From Spiroplasma sp. (lineage in GTDB: Bacteria > Bacillota_I > Bacilli_A > Mycoplasmatales > Mycoplasmataceae): 37,794 nt of DNA. The stretch spans positions 1 through 37,794 of the forward strand of contig JALAGN010000064.1 in assembly GCA_022712415.1 (NCBI GenBank). Direction: 5' to 3'. Below the pieces are notes generated by a model. It saw only the letters and a list, made by a program, of their open reading frames with translations, was not told the DNA's origin and did not search any database. Of the stretch, positions 1 through 16,057 are shown piece after piece. Within the stretch, counting starts at the first letter, position 1; each line of letters starts with the position of its first letter. A program made the translations under genes and the position numbers.

Positions 1-2
1 CC

Positions 3-998
3 TTAGTAAGTTCCGATAACGTCGTTTCAATTAAAACAAAAATTAAGAATAATGAGAATAGTTTAAAAATAAGTGAAGTTGGTTCTTTTTTAATTAAAGG
101 AAAATACATTATTGATATTTTAAGAAAAATGGATGATAAAGAAATTATCATCTCAAATGAGGAACCTTCAATTCTCTACTTAAAAGGTGAAAAAAATGAA
201 TTCTTCTTGAACTTAATGTCACAGGATTCTTTCCCAGAAATTGGTTTTAAAGAAAATGGGAATGATTGTGAAATTAATGGACTGGAATTAAAAAAAGCCA
301 TCACCCAAACTTCAATCTCAGTTGATGAATATAATCAAAAAATTGTTTTAACCGGTTTGAACTTCAAAATTATTAATAACCTCTTTTATGTCTTTGGTGC
401 TGATCAATTTCGCATCTCAAAAAAAATCATTGAACTTGATAAACAATTTGAAGAGATTGTGGAAGCAAATATTCCGTTACGTTCATGTAATGAGATCCCG
501 AGAATTTTTAATGATAATGATACCTTAAAAATTGTCTTCACTGAAACACATGTGTTAATTAAAAGTGATGACGTTATCTTTCAAACTTCTGTGCTTGACG
601 GTAACTATCCCGATATTAATAAAATTTATCCAACCGACTTTAATAGTTCAATCTTCGTTAATAAAAATAAATTCATTCGTTTAATCTCACGTGCTGATAT
701 TCGTGATGAAGAAACTTTAACCACAATTGTTAATTTAATTTTAAAAGAAGAAAAAATCATAATTAAATCAAACACCCAACAAATCGGAAGCTTTACTGAA
801 GAATTTACAGAATTCAATTTACGGGGAATTGATGATCAAAACGTTTATTTCAATTCAAAATTTATGTTAGATGCTTTACGAACATTTGACGCTGAAACTG
901 TCGAAATTAATTTAATTGAAAGTATGAAACCGATCGTGCTAACTTCAATGCAAGATTTAAAATTAAGTCATATTATCTTACCAGTGGGTATTAAGTAG
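3..998 (+). CDS. dnaN: DNA polymerase III subunit beta (sliding clamp), 5'-truncated by window edge
   Basis: Frame 3 stays open from the window edge into the 129..998 ORF. Clamp-like C-terminus (FNLRGIDDQNVYFNSKFMLDAL...MKPIVLTS) and position immediately before gyrB. Confidence 0.9.
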   Translation, partial: LVSSDNVVSIKTKIKNNENSLKISEVGSFLIKGKYIIDILRKMDDKEIIISNEEPSILYLKGEKNEFFLNLMSQDSFPEIGFKENGNDCEINGLELKKAITQTSISVDEYNQKIVLTGLNFKIINNLFYVFGADQFRISKKIIELDKQFEEIVEANIPLRSCNEIPRIFNDNDTLKIVFTETHVLIKSDDVIFQTSVLDGNYPDINKIYPTDFNSSIFVNKNKFIRLISRADIRDEETLTTIVNLILKEEKIIIKSNTQQIGSFTEEFTEFNLRGIDDQNVYFNSKFMLDALRTFDAETVEINLIESMKPIVLTSMQDLKLSHIILPVGIK

Positions 999-1016
999 TA
1001 ATACCTACTTTTTTTA
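984..1016 (+). terminator. Rho-independent terminator overlapping the dnaN stop codon
   Basis: gtgggtatt-aagtagt-aatacctac followed by a T run; stem with one G-T pair. Confidence 0.65.
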
Positions 1017-1046
1017 TCCTTAATTTTTTTACCCCTTAAAAAATGC

Positions 1047-2983
<1,937 letters not shown>

Positions 2984-2998
2984 AAATGGGGAATTCAC

Positions 2999-5446
2999 AT
3001 GAGTGATAATTTTTTAAACTCAGCTCAGAACATTTTATCGGTTGATATTAAAGATGAAGTTGAAAAAGACTTCTTAGAATATTCGATGAGTGTCATTGTT
3101 TCGCGTGCCCTACCCGATCTTCGTGATGGTTTAAAACCAGTACAAAGAAGAATTTTATATGCCATGAGTGATTTAAAAATTATTGCTTCATCGCCACATA
3201 AAAAATCAGCTCGGATTGTTGGGGAAGTTATTGGTAAATACCACCCCCATGGAGATTCATCGGTTTATGAAGCAATGGTGCGAATGTCACAAGATTTTTC
3301 TTATCGTTATCCGTTAGTTGATGGACACGGGAACTTTGGGTCAATCGATGGTGACGGTGCAGCGGCGATGCGTTATACTGAAGCGCGATTAACTAAACTA
3401 TCGGAATACTTGTTAAAAGATATTGATATGAATACCGTTCCTTTTGTGGATAACTATGACGCAACAGAACGTGAACCAAAATATTTAACTGGGTATTTTC
3501 CTAACTTATTAGCTAATGGAACAACTGGAATTGCAGTTGGGATGGCAACAAGTATTCCGCCACATAACTTAAAAGAAGTTTGTGATGCCATTATCGCTTA
3601 CATTAAAGATAATAATTTAACAATTGAAGATATCATGACTTATATCAAAGGACCCGATTTTCCAACAGGAGCTTTAATGACTGGTGGAAAAGAAATGATG
3701 AACGGTTACCTAAATGGTAAAGGTTTTGTCACAATGCGTGCCAAAATTTCGGTCGAAGAAAACAATAAAAAAAGTAAAATCGTTATTACTGAAATTCCAT
3801 ACCAAATTAATAAAATTAAAACAATTGAAAAAATTGTTGATCTTTACAAAAATAAAGTTATTACCGGAATCACAGATATTCGGGACGAGACTAACTATGA
3901 GGGAATTAGAATTGTACTGGAATTAAATCAAGCAGCGAACCCCCAACTAATTATTAACAAACTATACAAATTTACGAATTTACAAACAAACTTCACAATC
4001 AACATGTTGAGTCTAAATAAAGATGTTCCAGAGATTATGAACATCAAAACTATTCTGAAAAACTATGTTCGTTTTCAAGTTGAAATTCTAATTAAGAAAA
4101 CACTTTTTGAAAAGGAAAAACTAGAGAAACGTTTACATATTTTAGACGCCATTTATATTGCAATTGAAAATATTGATGAAATTGTCCAAATTATTAAAAA
4201 ATCAAAAACAACTGAAGAAGCGACAAATCATTTATTTGAACGTTTTGGTTTTGATAAAGAACAATCAAAAGCAATTTTGGATATGCGATTACAACGACTA
4301 GTTAATTTAGAACAAGAAAAAATTAAAGTGGAAATTGAAGCAATTAAAGACCGCTTAAATGAATTGGTTTTAATTTTAGCAAGTGAAGAAAAACGTAACA
4401 ATTTATTAATTGAACAATATGAGTTCATTAAAAATAAATTTGGTGATGATCGTAAAACAAAAATTATTAGTGTTGATGTTGCAATTGACGATGAAGAATT
4501 GATTCAAGATAAACAAAGTGTGATCACATTGTCACACGAAGGTTACATTCGCCGCATTGATGCGCAAATTTTTAAAACCCAAAAACGGGGTGGTAAAGGT
4601 GTCATTGTAAATCAAAATAACGAAGACCCAATTGAAATTGTTCAAGTCGGAAAAACAAAAGACGATGTTCTATTCTTTTCTGACAAAGGAAGAATCTATC
4701 GTGCGAAAGCATATAACATTCCGATTTTTTCAAGAACAGCTCGCGGGATTCCGATTATTAATATTATTGGAGTGAACACTGCAGAGAAAATCACAACCAT
4801 TCTTTCGATGAAACAAAACTCACAAAAATATAAATACTTATTCTTTGTGACAAAAAATGGGATTATCAAAAAAACCGAAATCGCAGAATATAAATTAATT
4901 AATGTTCAAGGGAAAGTTGCCATCAACCTTGATGACGACGATGCATTGGTAGCAGTTATTCCCTCAACTGGAAATGACAATATTTTAATCGCCACTTTCA
5001 ACGGACGAATTTCAAAAATCTCCGAAACCGAAGTACGATCAATGTCGCGAAGCTCGCGTGGTGTCATTGGGATTGTTCTAAAAGATGACGACTATGTAAC
5101 AAACGCATGTAGTGATTTTGGAAATGAGCTTGTGACAACATTGTCAGAAAACGGAATGATTAAAAAATCTGAAATTAAAGAATATACTCTTTATAAAAGA
5201 GGAGCAGTCGGTATTTTAAGTATGCGACTAAATGAAAAAACTGGGAAGTTTGCATCCCTACTTCCAATTCGAGATACTGATTCAATATTTATTGTTTCGT
5301 CACTCGGAAAAGCAATTCGTTTTGAAATTGATAGTGTTAAAGTTCAATCACGAGTTTCGACTGGAGTAAAAGCATTTGAACTTGAGGATAACGAAACAGT
5401 AACAGCCGCAGCGCTATTCTGAAATAAACAAGACAAAGGAGAGTAA
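2999..5446 (+). CDS. gyrA: DNA gyrase subunit A
   Basis: [55 protein letters not shown] at 5420-5422 reads as Trp, extending the ORF to TAA at 5444-5446 (815 aa). Confidence 0.97.
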
Positions 5447-5448
5447 TT

Positions 5449-6711
<1,263 letters not shown>

Positions 6712-6713
6712 AA

Positions 6714-6729
6714 TGTTTCACGTGAAACA
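6714..6729. promoter_or_regulatory. parS-like centromere site 1
   Basis: tgtttcacgtgaaaca, a perfect 16-bp palindrome matching the bacterial chromosomal parS consensus. Confidence 0.88.
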
Positions 6730-6749
6730 TTTTTTTCTTATCAAATAAT

Positions 6750-6765
6750 TGTTTCACGTGAAACA
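6750..6765. promoter_or_regulatory. parS-like centromere site 2
   Basis: Second identical tgtttcacgtgaaaca 36 bp downstream of the first, in the serS-ffs intergenic region. Confidence 0.88.
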
Positions 6766-6823
6766 AAATAGATCACTTTGTTGGGATTCTAAAAATAATT
6801 AAAAGACGAGAAAAATATGTTAA

Positions 6824-6829
6824 TATAAT
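6824..6829 (+). promoter_or_regulatory. Putative -10 element for SRP RNA
   Basis: ttaaTATAATt just upstream of the SRP RNA 5' end. Confidence 0.45.
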
Positions 6830-6832
6830 TAT

Positions 6833-6917
6833 GTCATTGTAAAGGTGACGTTCGAATTTGGTCAGGACCGGAAGGTAGCAGCCATAAGAATCTAGTGCCT
6901 TGTACAATGGCTTTTTT
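6833..6917 (+). ncRNA. ffs: Signal recognition particle RNA (small bacterial type)
   Basis: ggtcaggaccggaaggtagcagcc matches the conserved SRP domain IV tip (GGTCAGG-CCGGAAGG-AGCAGCC). Ends gtcattgta...tacaatggc pair, followed by a T run. Confidence 0.93.
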
Positions 6918-6941
6918 TATGCCTAAAAGGGGTTGTTTGTG

Positions 6942-7364
6942 GTGAATGAAATCATTAAAAAAATGTACGACCATTTTAACAAAATAGTTGATTCTGTTGA
7001 GGTTCCGGTTGTATCTTTGATCACTGATGCTGATAATAATATTGTCGCCATTTCAGAAAACGAGCGCCAAGCCAAATTTAAGATTTGTGGGCATGCCGAA
7101 ATTAATGTAATTAATAAATTATTTAAAAAATATCAATCAAAGAATCTGAAGGGTTTCAAACTTTATTCAACGTTGGAACCCTGTAAAATGTGTGTTGGTG
7201 CAATTGAACAAACAGGTTTAAATGAGGTTTTTTATTTTGTGGATAATAAGAAATTTGGGGGATCAGCCACCGCAGATAATCGGATTACTTTTAAAAAAAT
7301 TAATGGTGAAGAAGCAACATATTTTGAAGAACAACTAAAAAAATATTTTGCGAAGTTGAGGTAG
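6942..7364 (+). CDS. tadA: tRNA-specific adenosine deaminase / cytidine-deaminase-like protein
   Basis: Zn motifs HAEIN and PCKMC; position between SRP RNA and dnaX. Start uncertain (TTG 6933, GTG 6939 or GTG 6942). Confidence 0.85.
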   Translation: MNEIIKKMYDHFNKIVDSVEVPVVSLITDADNNIVAISENERQAKFKICGHAEINVINKLFKKYQSKNLKGFKLYSTLEPCKMCVGAIEQTGLNEVFYFVDNKKFGGSATADNRITFKKINGEEATYFEEQLKKYFAKLR

Positions 7365-7368
7365 ATGT

Positions 7369-9222
7369 ATGAGTAGTTACATTTCATTTTATCGAAAATA
7401 TCGTCCAAAAAATTTTGCGGATGTCGCAGGACATAAAAGCGTAAAAGATATTTTGATGTCGGAAATTAAAAATAATTCAGTTCCGAATGCAATGCTGTTT
7501 GTTGGACAAAAAGGAACAGGTAAAACATCGCTTGCTAAAATTCTGGCGAAAACTTTAAACTGTACAAATATTGATATGAACACTTGCGAAACATGTGATC
7601 AATGTGAAAATTGTTTGATGGCAATGAACAACTCCCACCCAGATATTATTGAATTCGATGCTGCTTCAAATAATGGCGTTGACGAAATCAGAAATATTAA
7701 AGCTAACGTCCAAACTTTACCAACCATCGGAAAACAAAAAGTTTTTATCATTGACGAAGTTCATATGTTAACAACCAATGCTTTCAATGCTTTCTTAAAA
7801 ACATTAGAAGAACCACCTGCTCATGTTACTTTTATTTTAGCAACAACAGAGTTGCAAAAAATCCCGGCAACAATTCTTTCACGTTGCCAAGTTTTTAACT
7901 TTAGTCGTTTGAATCTTGATGACGTCAAAGAAAGAATGAGAAACATTCTTGTGATGGAAAATAAAAATGCTGAAGAGTTAGCGCTGAATGAAATTTATTA
8001 TTTATCAGACGGGTCGTTACGCGATGGTTTAAATTACTTGGAACAACTAAGTGTCATCAGTCAAGAAACTATCACACTTGAAAAAACGAGTGATCTATTT
8101 TCAGTCGCAACAAAAAATGAAAAGCTAAACTTAATTAATGAAATGATTAATTGCCGAAGTAAAAAACTAATTGCCTTTTTTGAAAGAGCAATGTCAAAAG
8201 GATTGAATGTTCAGGTTTTGATTTTACAATTAATTGATATTGTCAAAGAGATTATTGAATTTAAAATCACAAACGATTTTTCGTTGCTTAATTATCTTGA
8301 CGAAAATGATTTGGATACAATGAAGGAAAATAATCTTGCCATTTATTTTGAGTTGGCCGATGTTTTTGCGCACGTGTATGAAACTACAAACAGAACAAAT
8401 ATTACCTATCAATATTTATTGATTGCTATTCTAAAATGAATCAATAATCGAGGAACACTTATAAGTGTAGTTGAAAATGAGGAGGAAAATACTCCTTTAG
8501 TTGTTAAAGAGGAGATGCAAGAAATTCAGGAAGTTCAAAATGCGCCAGTTAAAGTTGAACATGTTGAAGAAGAAATTGTGGATGCAGTTAACGAAGAAAA
8601 AGATATCATCGTTGAAAGCGATGAACAAAAAATTAGAGTTGGGGATGAAATTATGTACGATGAAAAAAATCTAGAAATTGATACACTAAAACTAATTTCA
8701 AAAATTGACGTTGTTGCAATTCCAGAAATTAAATTTGAGACTAAAAAAATTCTCAACGTTTTAGTCGGAGCTAAAAAAGATGTGCGCCAAAAATGAACTG
8801 ACGCCTTTGCCAATTTATTTCAAAACGGAAACTTGCTAGACGAACGTTTAATCGTTTTACACGGAGCAACTGTAGTTGCTGCTTGCGAAGATGCAGTTGT
8901 CATTTATGTCAAAATTTCAACATACACAAAAATCATTAATAACTTCATGCAGGATCCAATCTTCCGTGAAAAATTATTTAAGACTTTAAATGTTGCAGAG
9001 ACAAATGTTTTTGTCATTAATCAAAATGCTTGAGCGGAAGTTAAAGAAGTTTTCGTAGCGGCAAAAAATGACAACACGCTCCCAACTTATGACAAATCTT
9101 TATTTGATAATTTTTATGATAACGTTATTCGTCACGACGGAATTTTGACTGAAGAAGATAGCGAAATTTTAAAAAGAGCGAAAGAATTCTTCGGGGAAAA
9201 TTTTGTTAAGGTAGTTGATTAG
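7369..9222 (+). CDS. dnaX: DNA polymerase III subunits gamma/tau
   Basis: SFYRKYRPKNFADVAGH, GQKGTGKTSLAKILAK, Zn cysteines, IIDEVHMLT; continuous 617 aa in code 4. Confidence 0.94.
8455..8474. repeat. Second copy of the serS palindrome element, within dnaX
   Basis: acacttataagtgtagttga identical to 5530-5549; its 14-bp core acacttataagtgt (8455-8468) is a perfect palindrome. Confidence 0.93.
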
Positions 9223-9819
9223 ATGAAAGAGAAACATAATTTAATTGTTAATGAAATTGTTAATCAGTTTCGAACTCTAACAAAACAAACAAAACGAAAT
9301 TCTGAAAAAATGTTATTTGAGTTAATCAACAGCAATTCAGTTTTAGAACTAAAAGAATTACTCATAGCAATTGATAGCGTTTTTGATGAGTGCCCCAATT
9401 GTTTCTATTTTCTCGTGAACGGATATTGTGAATCTTGCATGAACGAAAAACGAAACAGCAAAAAAATCTGTGTTGTTTCAACAATATTAGATGCAAAGAA
9501 TATCATTGATAAAGATGTCTTTGACGGAGTCTTTCACGTGATTAAAGGTGAAATTGATATTAATAAAAATCTTGGTGCTTCCGAACTTAAAATTGGTGAA
9601 TTATTTGATAGAATTAAAGATAGTGATAAGGTTGAAGTTATCGTTGCTTTAAATGCAACGTTTAAAGGCGAAATTACCTCGAATTACTTAATTCAGGAAT
9701 TACTTGCAAGACATATTAAAGTTTCGCGATTGGCACGAGGAATCCCGTTCGGTGGAATGGTTAACTATGTTGATAAAGAAACAATTAAGAATGCTTTAAA
9801 AAACAGAGACAAATTCTAA
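9223..9819 (+). CDS. recR: Recombination mediator RecR
   Basis: C4 zinc-finger (CPNCFYFLVNGYCESC), Toprim region, SRLARGIPFGGMVNYVDKETI; directly downstream of dnaX. Confidence 0.93.
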   Translation: MKEKHNLIVNEIVNQFRTLTKQTKRNSEKMLFELINSNSVLELKELLIAIDSVFDECPNCFYFLVNGYCESCMNEKRNSKKICVVSTILDAKNIIDKDVFDGVFHVIKGEIDINKNLGASELKIGELFDRIKDSDKVEVIVALNATFKGEITSNYLIQELLARHIKVSRLARGIPFGGMVNYVDKETIKNALKNRDKF

Positions 9820-9831
9820 GGGGGAAAGAAA

Positions 9832-10467
9832 ATGATTTTTATTAGTTTAGAAGGAATCGATGGTTCAGGTAAAACAACAATTGCCAAAATTGTCAAAGAT
9901 AAACTTGTGCAAAAAGGGTTTGATGTTTTATTAACCCGCGAGCCAGGGGGCGAACCAATTTCTGAAAAAATTAGAGAATTAGTTCTTGACCCAGAAAATT
10001 CAGAAATGACAGCTTGAACAGAAGCGCTACTTTATATCGCTTCAAGAAAACAACATCTTGATCAAGTTATTATTCCGGCATTAAAAAAAGGAACAATTGT
10101 GATTTCAGATCGTTTCATGGATTCAACAACTGTCTACCAAGGGTTTGCTCGTAAGCTAGGTATTACTGATGTTGATGAAATTCAAAATATTGTCATTGGT
10201 CCGGCAATTCCTGATATTACTTTATTTTTTGATATCTCACCAGAAGAAGCAAAAGTGCGATTAGATCTAAGAAACTCTGGTTCTGATAGATTAGAAGCAG
10301 AAGCGGATGAGTTCCACGAAAAAGTTTACCAAGGGTATCGAATGTTAATTAGTGAGAACTCAAACCGAATCAAAGTGATTGATGCACGAAAAGCGGTTGA
10401 TGTAATTTCACGTCAAGCAATTTATTTAATTGAAGAATTGTTAGAAGAAAGAAAAGCTAGTCAATAA
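9832..10467 (+). CDS. tmk: Thymidylate kinase
   Basis: MIFISLEGIDGSGKTTIAK, TREPGG, SDRFMDSTTVYQG; 211 aa in code 4. Confidence 0.95.
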
Positions 10468-10469
10468 TT

Positions 10470-11210
10470 ATGCTAAAGAATGAAGTTGTTACTAAATTAA
10501 AAAACGATATTGAAAGCAACACCCTTTCGCATGCATATATTTTAGAATCACCCAATCAGTTGTTTCTAGAAGAAGCAACGACTGATTTACTATTGGCTTA
10601 TTTTTGTGAAACAAAAATAGCATGTCGAACATGCCGCCAATGTTTAAATGTTATTAATAATACTAATTTGCAAATCATTAATATCGGCGATGCGACAGAG
10701 CGAATTAAAAAACAAGAAGTTCTTGATTTGATCGCGAAACTTAACATTACCAATTTAGGTGAAGACGACAAGAAATTTTATGTAATTAAAAATATTGAGC
10801 AACTAGGTCCTGAAGCTAGTAATGCAATCTTAAAAACATTAGAAGAACCCCCAAAAGGAGTTACAGCTTTTTTGTTATCAAATAACCGTGATGAGATTCT
10901 GCCAACAATTAAGAGTCGTTGCATTTTGTTTTATATCGATGATGAAAGTTTTGCTTTAGAAAATAATATCTTAGCCGATGTCATTCAAAGCGGTAATAAA
11001 GATGAATTGTTTTTGGTTGGTGCCAAGTTGCGTCATTTACCCAAAAATGAAGTTGTTAGCATTTTACAGGATGCTTTAAAAAAAGTTGTCTTACAAGAAA
11101 AGGTTGAGATTGCTGACAAGTTTTATGATGCTATCTACAACATTAAAAAAATGACTAACACCAATTTAATCATCGAAAATTTGATGATTGAAATTTACGA
11201 GGTATTGTAA
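10470..11210 (+). CDS. holB: DNA polymerase III subunit delta'
   Basis: SNAILKTLEEPPKGVTAFLLSNNRDEILPTIKSRC; position after tmk. Confidence 0.9.
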   Translation: MLKNEVVTKLKNDIESNTLSHAYILESPNQLFLEEATTDLLLAYFCETKIACRTCRQCLNVINNTNLQIINIGDATERIKKQEVLDLIAKLNITNLGEDDKKFYVIKNIEQLGPEASNAILKTLEEPPKGVTAFLLSNNRDEILPTIKSRCILFYIDDESFALENNILADVIQSGNKDELFLVGAKLRHLPKNEVVSILQDALKKVVLQEKVEIADKFYDAIYNIKKMTNTNLIIENLMIEIYEVL

Positions 11211-11932
11211 TGAAAGTTTGAAATAATGTTTTAGGATATGACTTGAAAATTATTCAAGACACACACATGTTTAAATTTTCAATTGATTCAATTCTGCTTG
11301 CCCGATTTGTCGATCCAACAAAATCAAAGGTCAGAAAAATATGTGACTTCGGAACCAATAACGCCATCATCCCTTTGATCCTAAGTGAGATTTGTGATGT
11401 TGATATTGATGCAGTTGAAATTCAAAAGGAAGCATTTGATGTTGCTGTGGAAAATGTGCAACACAATCAACGCGACAAACAAATCACAGTTTTTAATGAT
11501 GATATTAAAGAGTTTGTGAAATCGCGAAATAATATGTATGACTTAATTTTATGCAATCCACCGTTTTTCAAAGTGCACGAGAAAACAAAAGTTCGGAAGT
11601 TGAGCGAGTTTGTTGTTAATGCGCGTCACGAAAAACTCATCACATTAGATGAGGTTGTGCGCGCAGCGGCAATCGGATGTAAACACAAAGGGAAGTTTGT
11701 GATGATTCATATCGCCGAACGCTTCAATGAAGTTTTTGAGACACTACTAAAACACAATTTTGTTGTCAAAAGAATTCGCTTTGTTCATTCGCATTTGGAT
11801 GAAGAAGCAAAAAAAATAATAATCGAATCTGATTTTATGGGGAATCCAGGAATGACAATTTTACCCCCATTGATCGCACATGAAAAAGATGGTGAATACA
11901 CAGATGAAGTTAAAAAATTATTTCAACCTTAA
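11210..11932 (+). CDS. tRNA1(Val) (adenine-N6)-methyltransferase-like protein (TrmN6/YabB family)
   Basis: SAM-dependent N6-adenine methyltransferase motif LILCNPPFF; location after holB as yabB in Firmicutes. TAATG overlap with holB. Confidence 0.82.
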
Positions 11933-13082
11933 TGGCATTAGTCAAAATAAAAAATATCTTATCGGGTTCTCAGGTGGACCAGATAGTACTTTTTTATTTT
12001 TTCATACGCTTAATTTAGTTGGTAAAGAAAATATCGTGGCAGCTCACGTTAATTATCATTTACGTGATGAGGCTGATGAAGCACAAAAATTGGTTGAACA
12101 ATATTGCAAAGAAAATGATGTCACACTATTTGTGCAGGAAGTGGTAAATGATACGAACGAAAATGTTGAAGGATGAGCGCGCAAAGTACGCTATGAATTT
12201 TTCAATCACATTGCTGCGAAAGAAAAATGTGATGCCGTTGTTATTGCTCATACTTTTGATGATGATATTGAAACATATGCTTTGCAAAAAGAGCGTTCTA
12301 ATATCGTTACTTATTTTGGTTTGAAAGAATCAACTTACTGAAAAGACTTAAATGTGATTCGCCCGATGTTGACACTAAAAAAACAAGAAGTGTTAAATTG
12401 AATTGAGGACAATAATTTAACGGTTGATTTTGATAAAACAAATGAGGACGACAAATATCGTCGTAATTTTATTCGCAAACATTTGGACCACGAAACAGTC
12501 GAATTATACATTCGCGAAAAAAATAGTCGTAACCGCATGATGCAATGAGTTTATGAAAAACTCAATAAAATTATTCAACCAGAATTTACGTTGGAAACCT
12601 TCTTGCCGTTAAATGATAAAGAAGAATTGGTCTTCATTTACGAATACATTAAACGTTTTGTGCCGAACTATAATCTCGACAAGATGAAGAAAAATATTGC
12701 TGGTGAAATTGCAAAACAACTTCGTTCGGATAAAGCATATATTTGTATTAAAATTAATGAGAAATACGCTTTGATTAAAGATCGCGGAAACGTGTTTTTA
12801 AAACCAACGGCCGTTTTGAATAGGACATTCCAAATTACAAAAGCCGCTGATTTGAAAGAGTTAAGTCTTTTTGCTAATTACGATGAAATTCAAATAATTT
12901 TTGAACAACATGGAGCAATCACAGTTTCGAACGACTTTCAACAGTATCAAGCAAAACTAACTTATCGCGGTAAAAAAGCGAGTGAATTCTATTTAAAAAA
13001 CAAAATTAGCTATCGCTTTCGCATTGAAAATGCTGTTGCATTTATTGAAGGGGATTGCGAGATACTAACAAAAATAAGGTAA
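11904..13082 (+). CDS. tilS: tRNA(Ile)-lysidine synthase
   Basis: PP-loop YLIGFSGGPDSTFLF, HVNYHLRDEADEA, FIRKHL; upstream of ftsH as in Firmicutes. Confidence 0.9.
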
Positions 13083-13120
13083 AAAATGATACTATTATTT
13101 TGATTAAGAGGTGAACAATC

Positions 13121-15044
<1,924 letters not shown>

Positions 15045-15055
<11 letters not shown>

Positions 15056-15068
15056 TTCCTTGTTTTTT
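15045..15068 (+). terminator. Rho-independent terminator overlapping the ftsH stop
   Basis: acaagg-attaatt-ccttgt-ttttttt. Confidence 0.75.
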
Positions 15069-15130
15069 TATAGCATTTTTGCATTTATTTTTATTCACAA
15101 GTATAATGTAAAAAGTCTAGGAGAAATGAT

Positions 15131-16000
15131 ATGGGATTAGAAGTTAGAGCGATAAGCGATAAACATAATATAAAAATAGCAATTGTAGATTTAACTGATG
15201 GATTTAAAGAAATTGTTAAATTACAAAAACCAAACATGATTGCAGCAACTGCATTAGGAAAAACATTAGCGAACACAACTTTAATGTCACTGAGCATTAA
15301 AGAAGGTGACCGTCTTAACGTTACAATTAACGGAATGGGACTTTGTGGAAATGTGGTCGCTGAATTTGATAACAACACATTCAGAGGGTACATTCAAAAC
15401 CCACGATTTAACACCGATGATATTACAACCGAAAAAGGTGATCCAAGTGCGCTATCGCAAGCGGTAGGGACAAATGGGTTTATTCAGGTGGCAAGATATA
15501 CAAGTGGAAACGAACCGTATGTGTCACGAACTGAATTAATCACTGGTGAAATCAACGTCGACTTTATGGGATACGTCCAACAAAGTGACCAAGTGCACAC
15601 TTTAATTTCATCAGCGGTTGATTTTGATGATGCTGGGAACGTTAAAAAATTAGCAGGAATCTTAATTCAGTTACTACCCAACTCAAGTGAAGAAGATGTT
15701 GATTTCTTAGAGGAAAAAATTGGATCACTTGACCACTTGAACAAGACTTTACTACAATCAACAAATTACGAAGCGTTGATTAAAGAAATTTGTGATGATG
15801 CTAAAATTTTGGCATCACACGATAATCTTAAATTCCAATGCACTTGTTCGTTGGACAAAGTTCTTGATTCAATCCGCATGTTACCAAGCGATGAAATCGA
15901 TAACATTATTCTGAATGGTGAATCAGTTGAAGTTGTTTGTGAATTCTGTCAAAAAAAATATGTCGTTGATGTTGAAGAAATTAAAAAAATCAAAGATTAA
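15131..16000 (+). CDS. hslO: Redox-regulated chaperone Hsp33
   Basis: Hsp33 C-terminal cysteine pairs FQCTCSLDKV and VVCEFCQKKYVVD; downstream of ftsH as in Firmicutes. Confidence 0.93.
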   Translation: MGLEVRAISDKHNIKIAIVDLTDGFKEIVKLQKPNMIAATALGKTLANTTLMSLSIKEGDRLNVTINGMGLCGNVVAEFDNNTFRGYIQNPRFNTDDITTEKGDPSALSQAVGTNGFIQVARYTSGNEPYVSRTELITGEINVDFMGYVQQSDQVHTLISSAVDFDDAGNVKKLAGILIQLLPNSSEEDVDFLEEKIGSLDHLNKTLLQSTNYEALIKEICDDAKILASHDNLKFQCTCSLDKVLDSIRMLPSDEIDNIILNGESVEVVCEFCQKKYVVDVEEIKKIKD

Positions 16001-16057
16001 TAAGTTATAATTACTTGGACGACGATTTTATACAGAACTTAAATAAGGAGAAAAAGC

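Noticed and set aside
7369-9222. Programmed frameshift in dnaX (gamma/tau)
   Set aside because: The gene reads through as a single ORF and I saw no A-run slippery site at a suitable place; no evidence for a gamma form.
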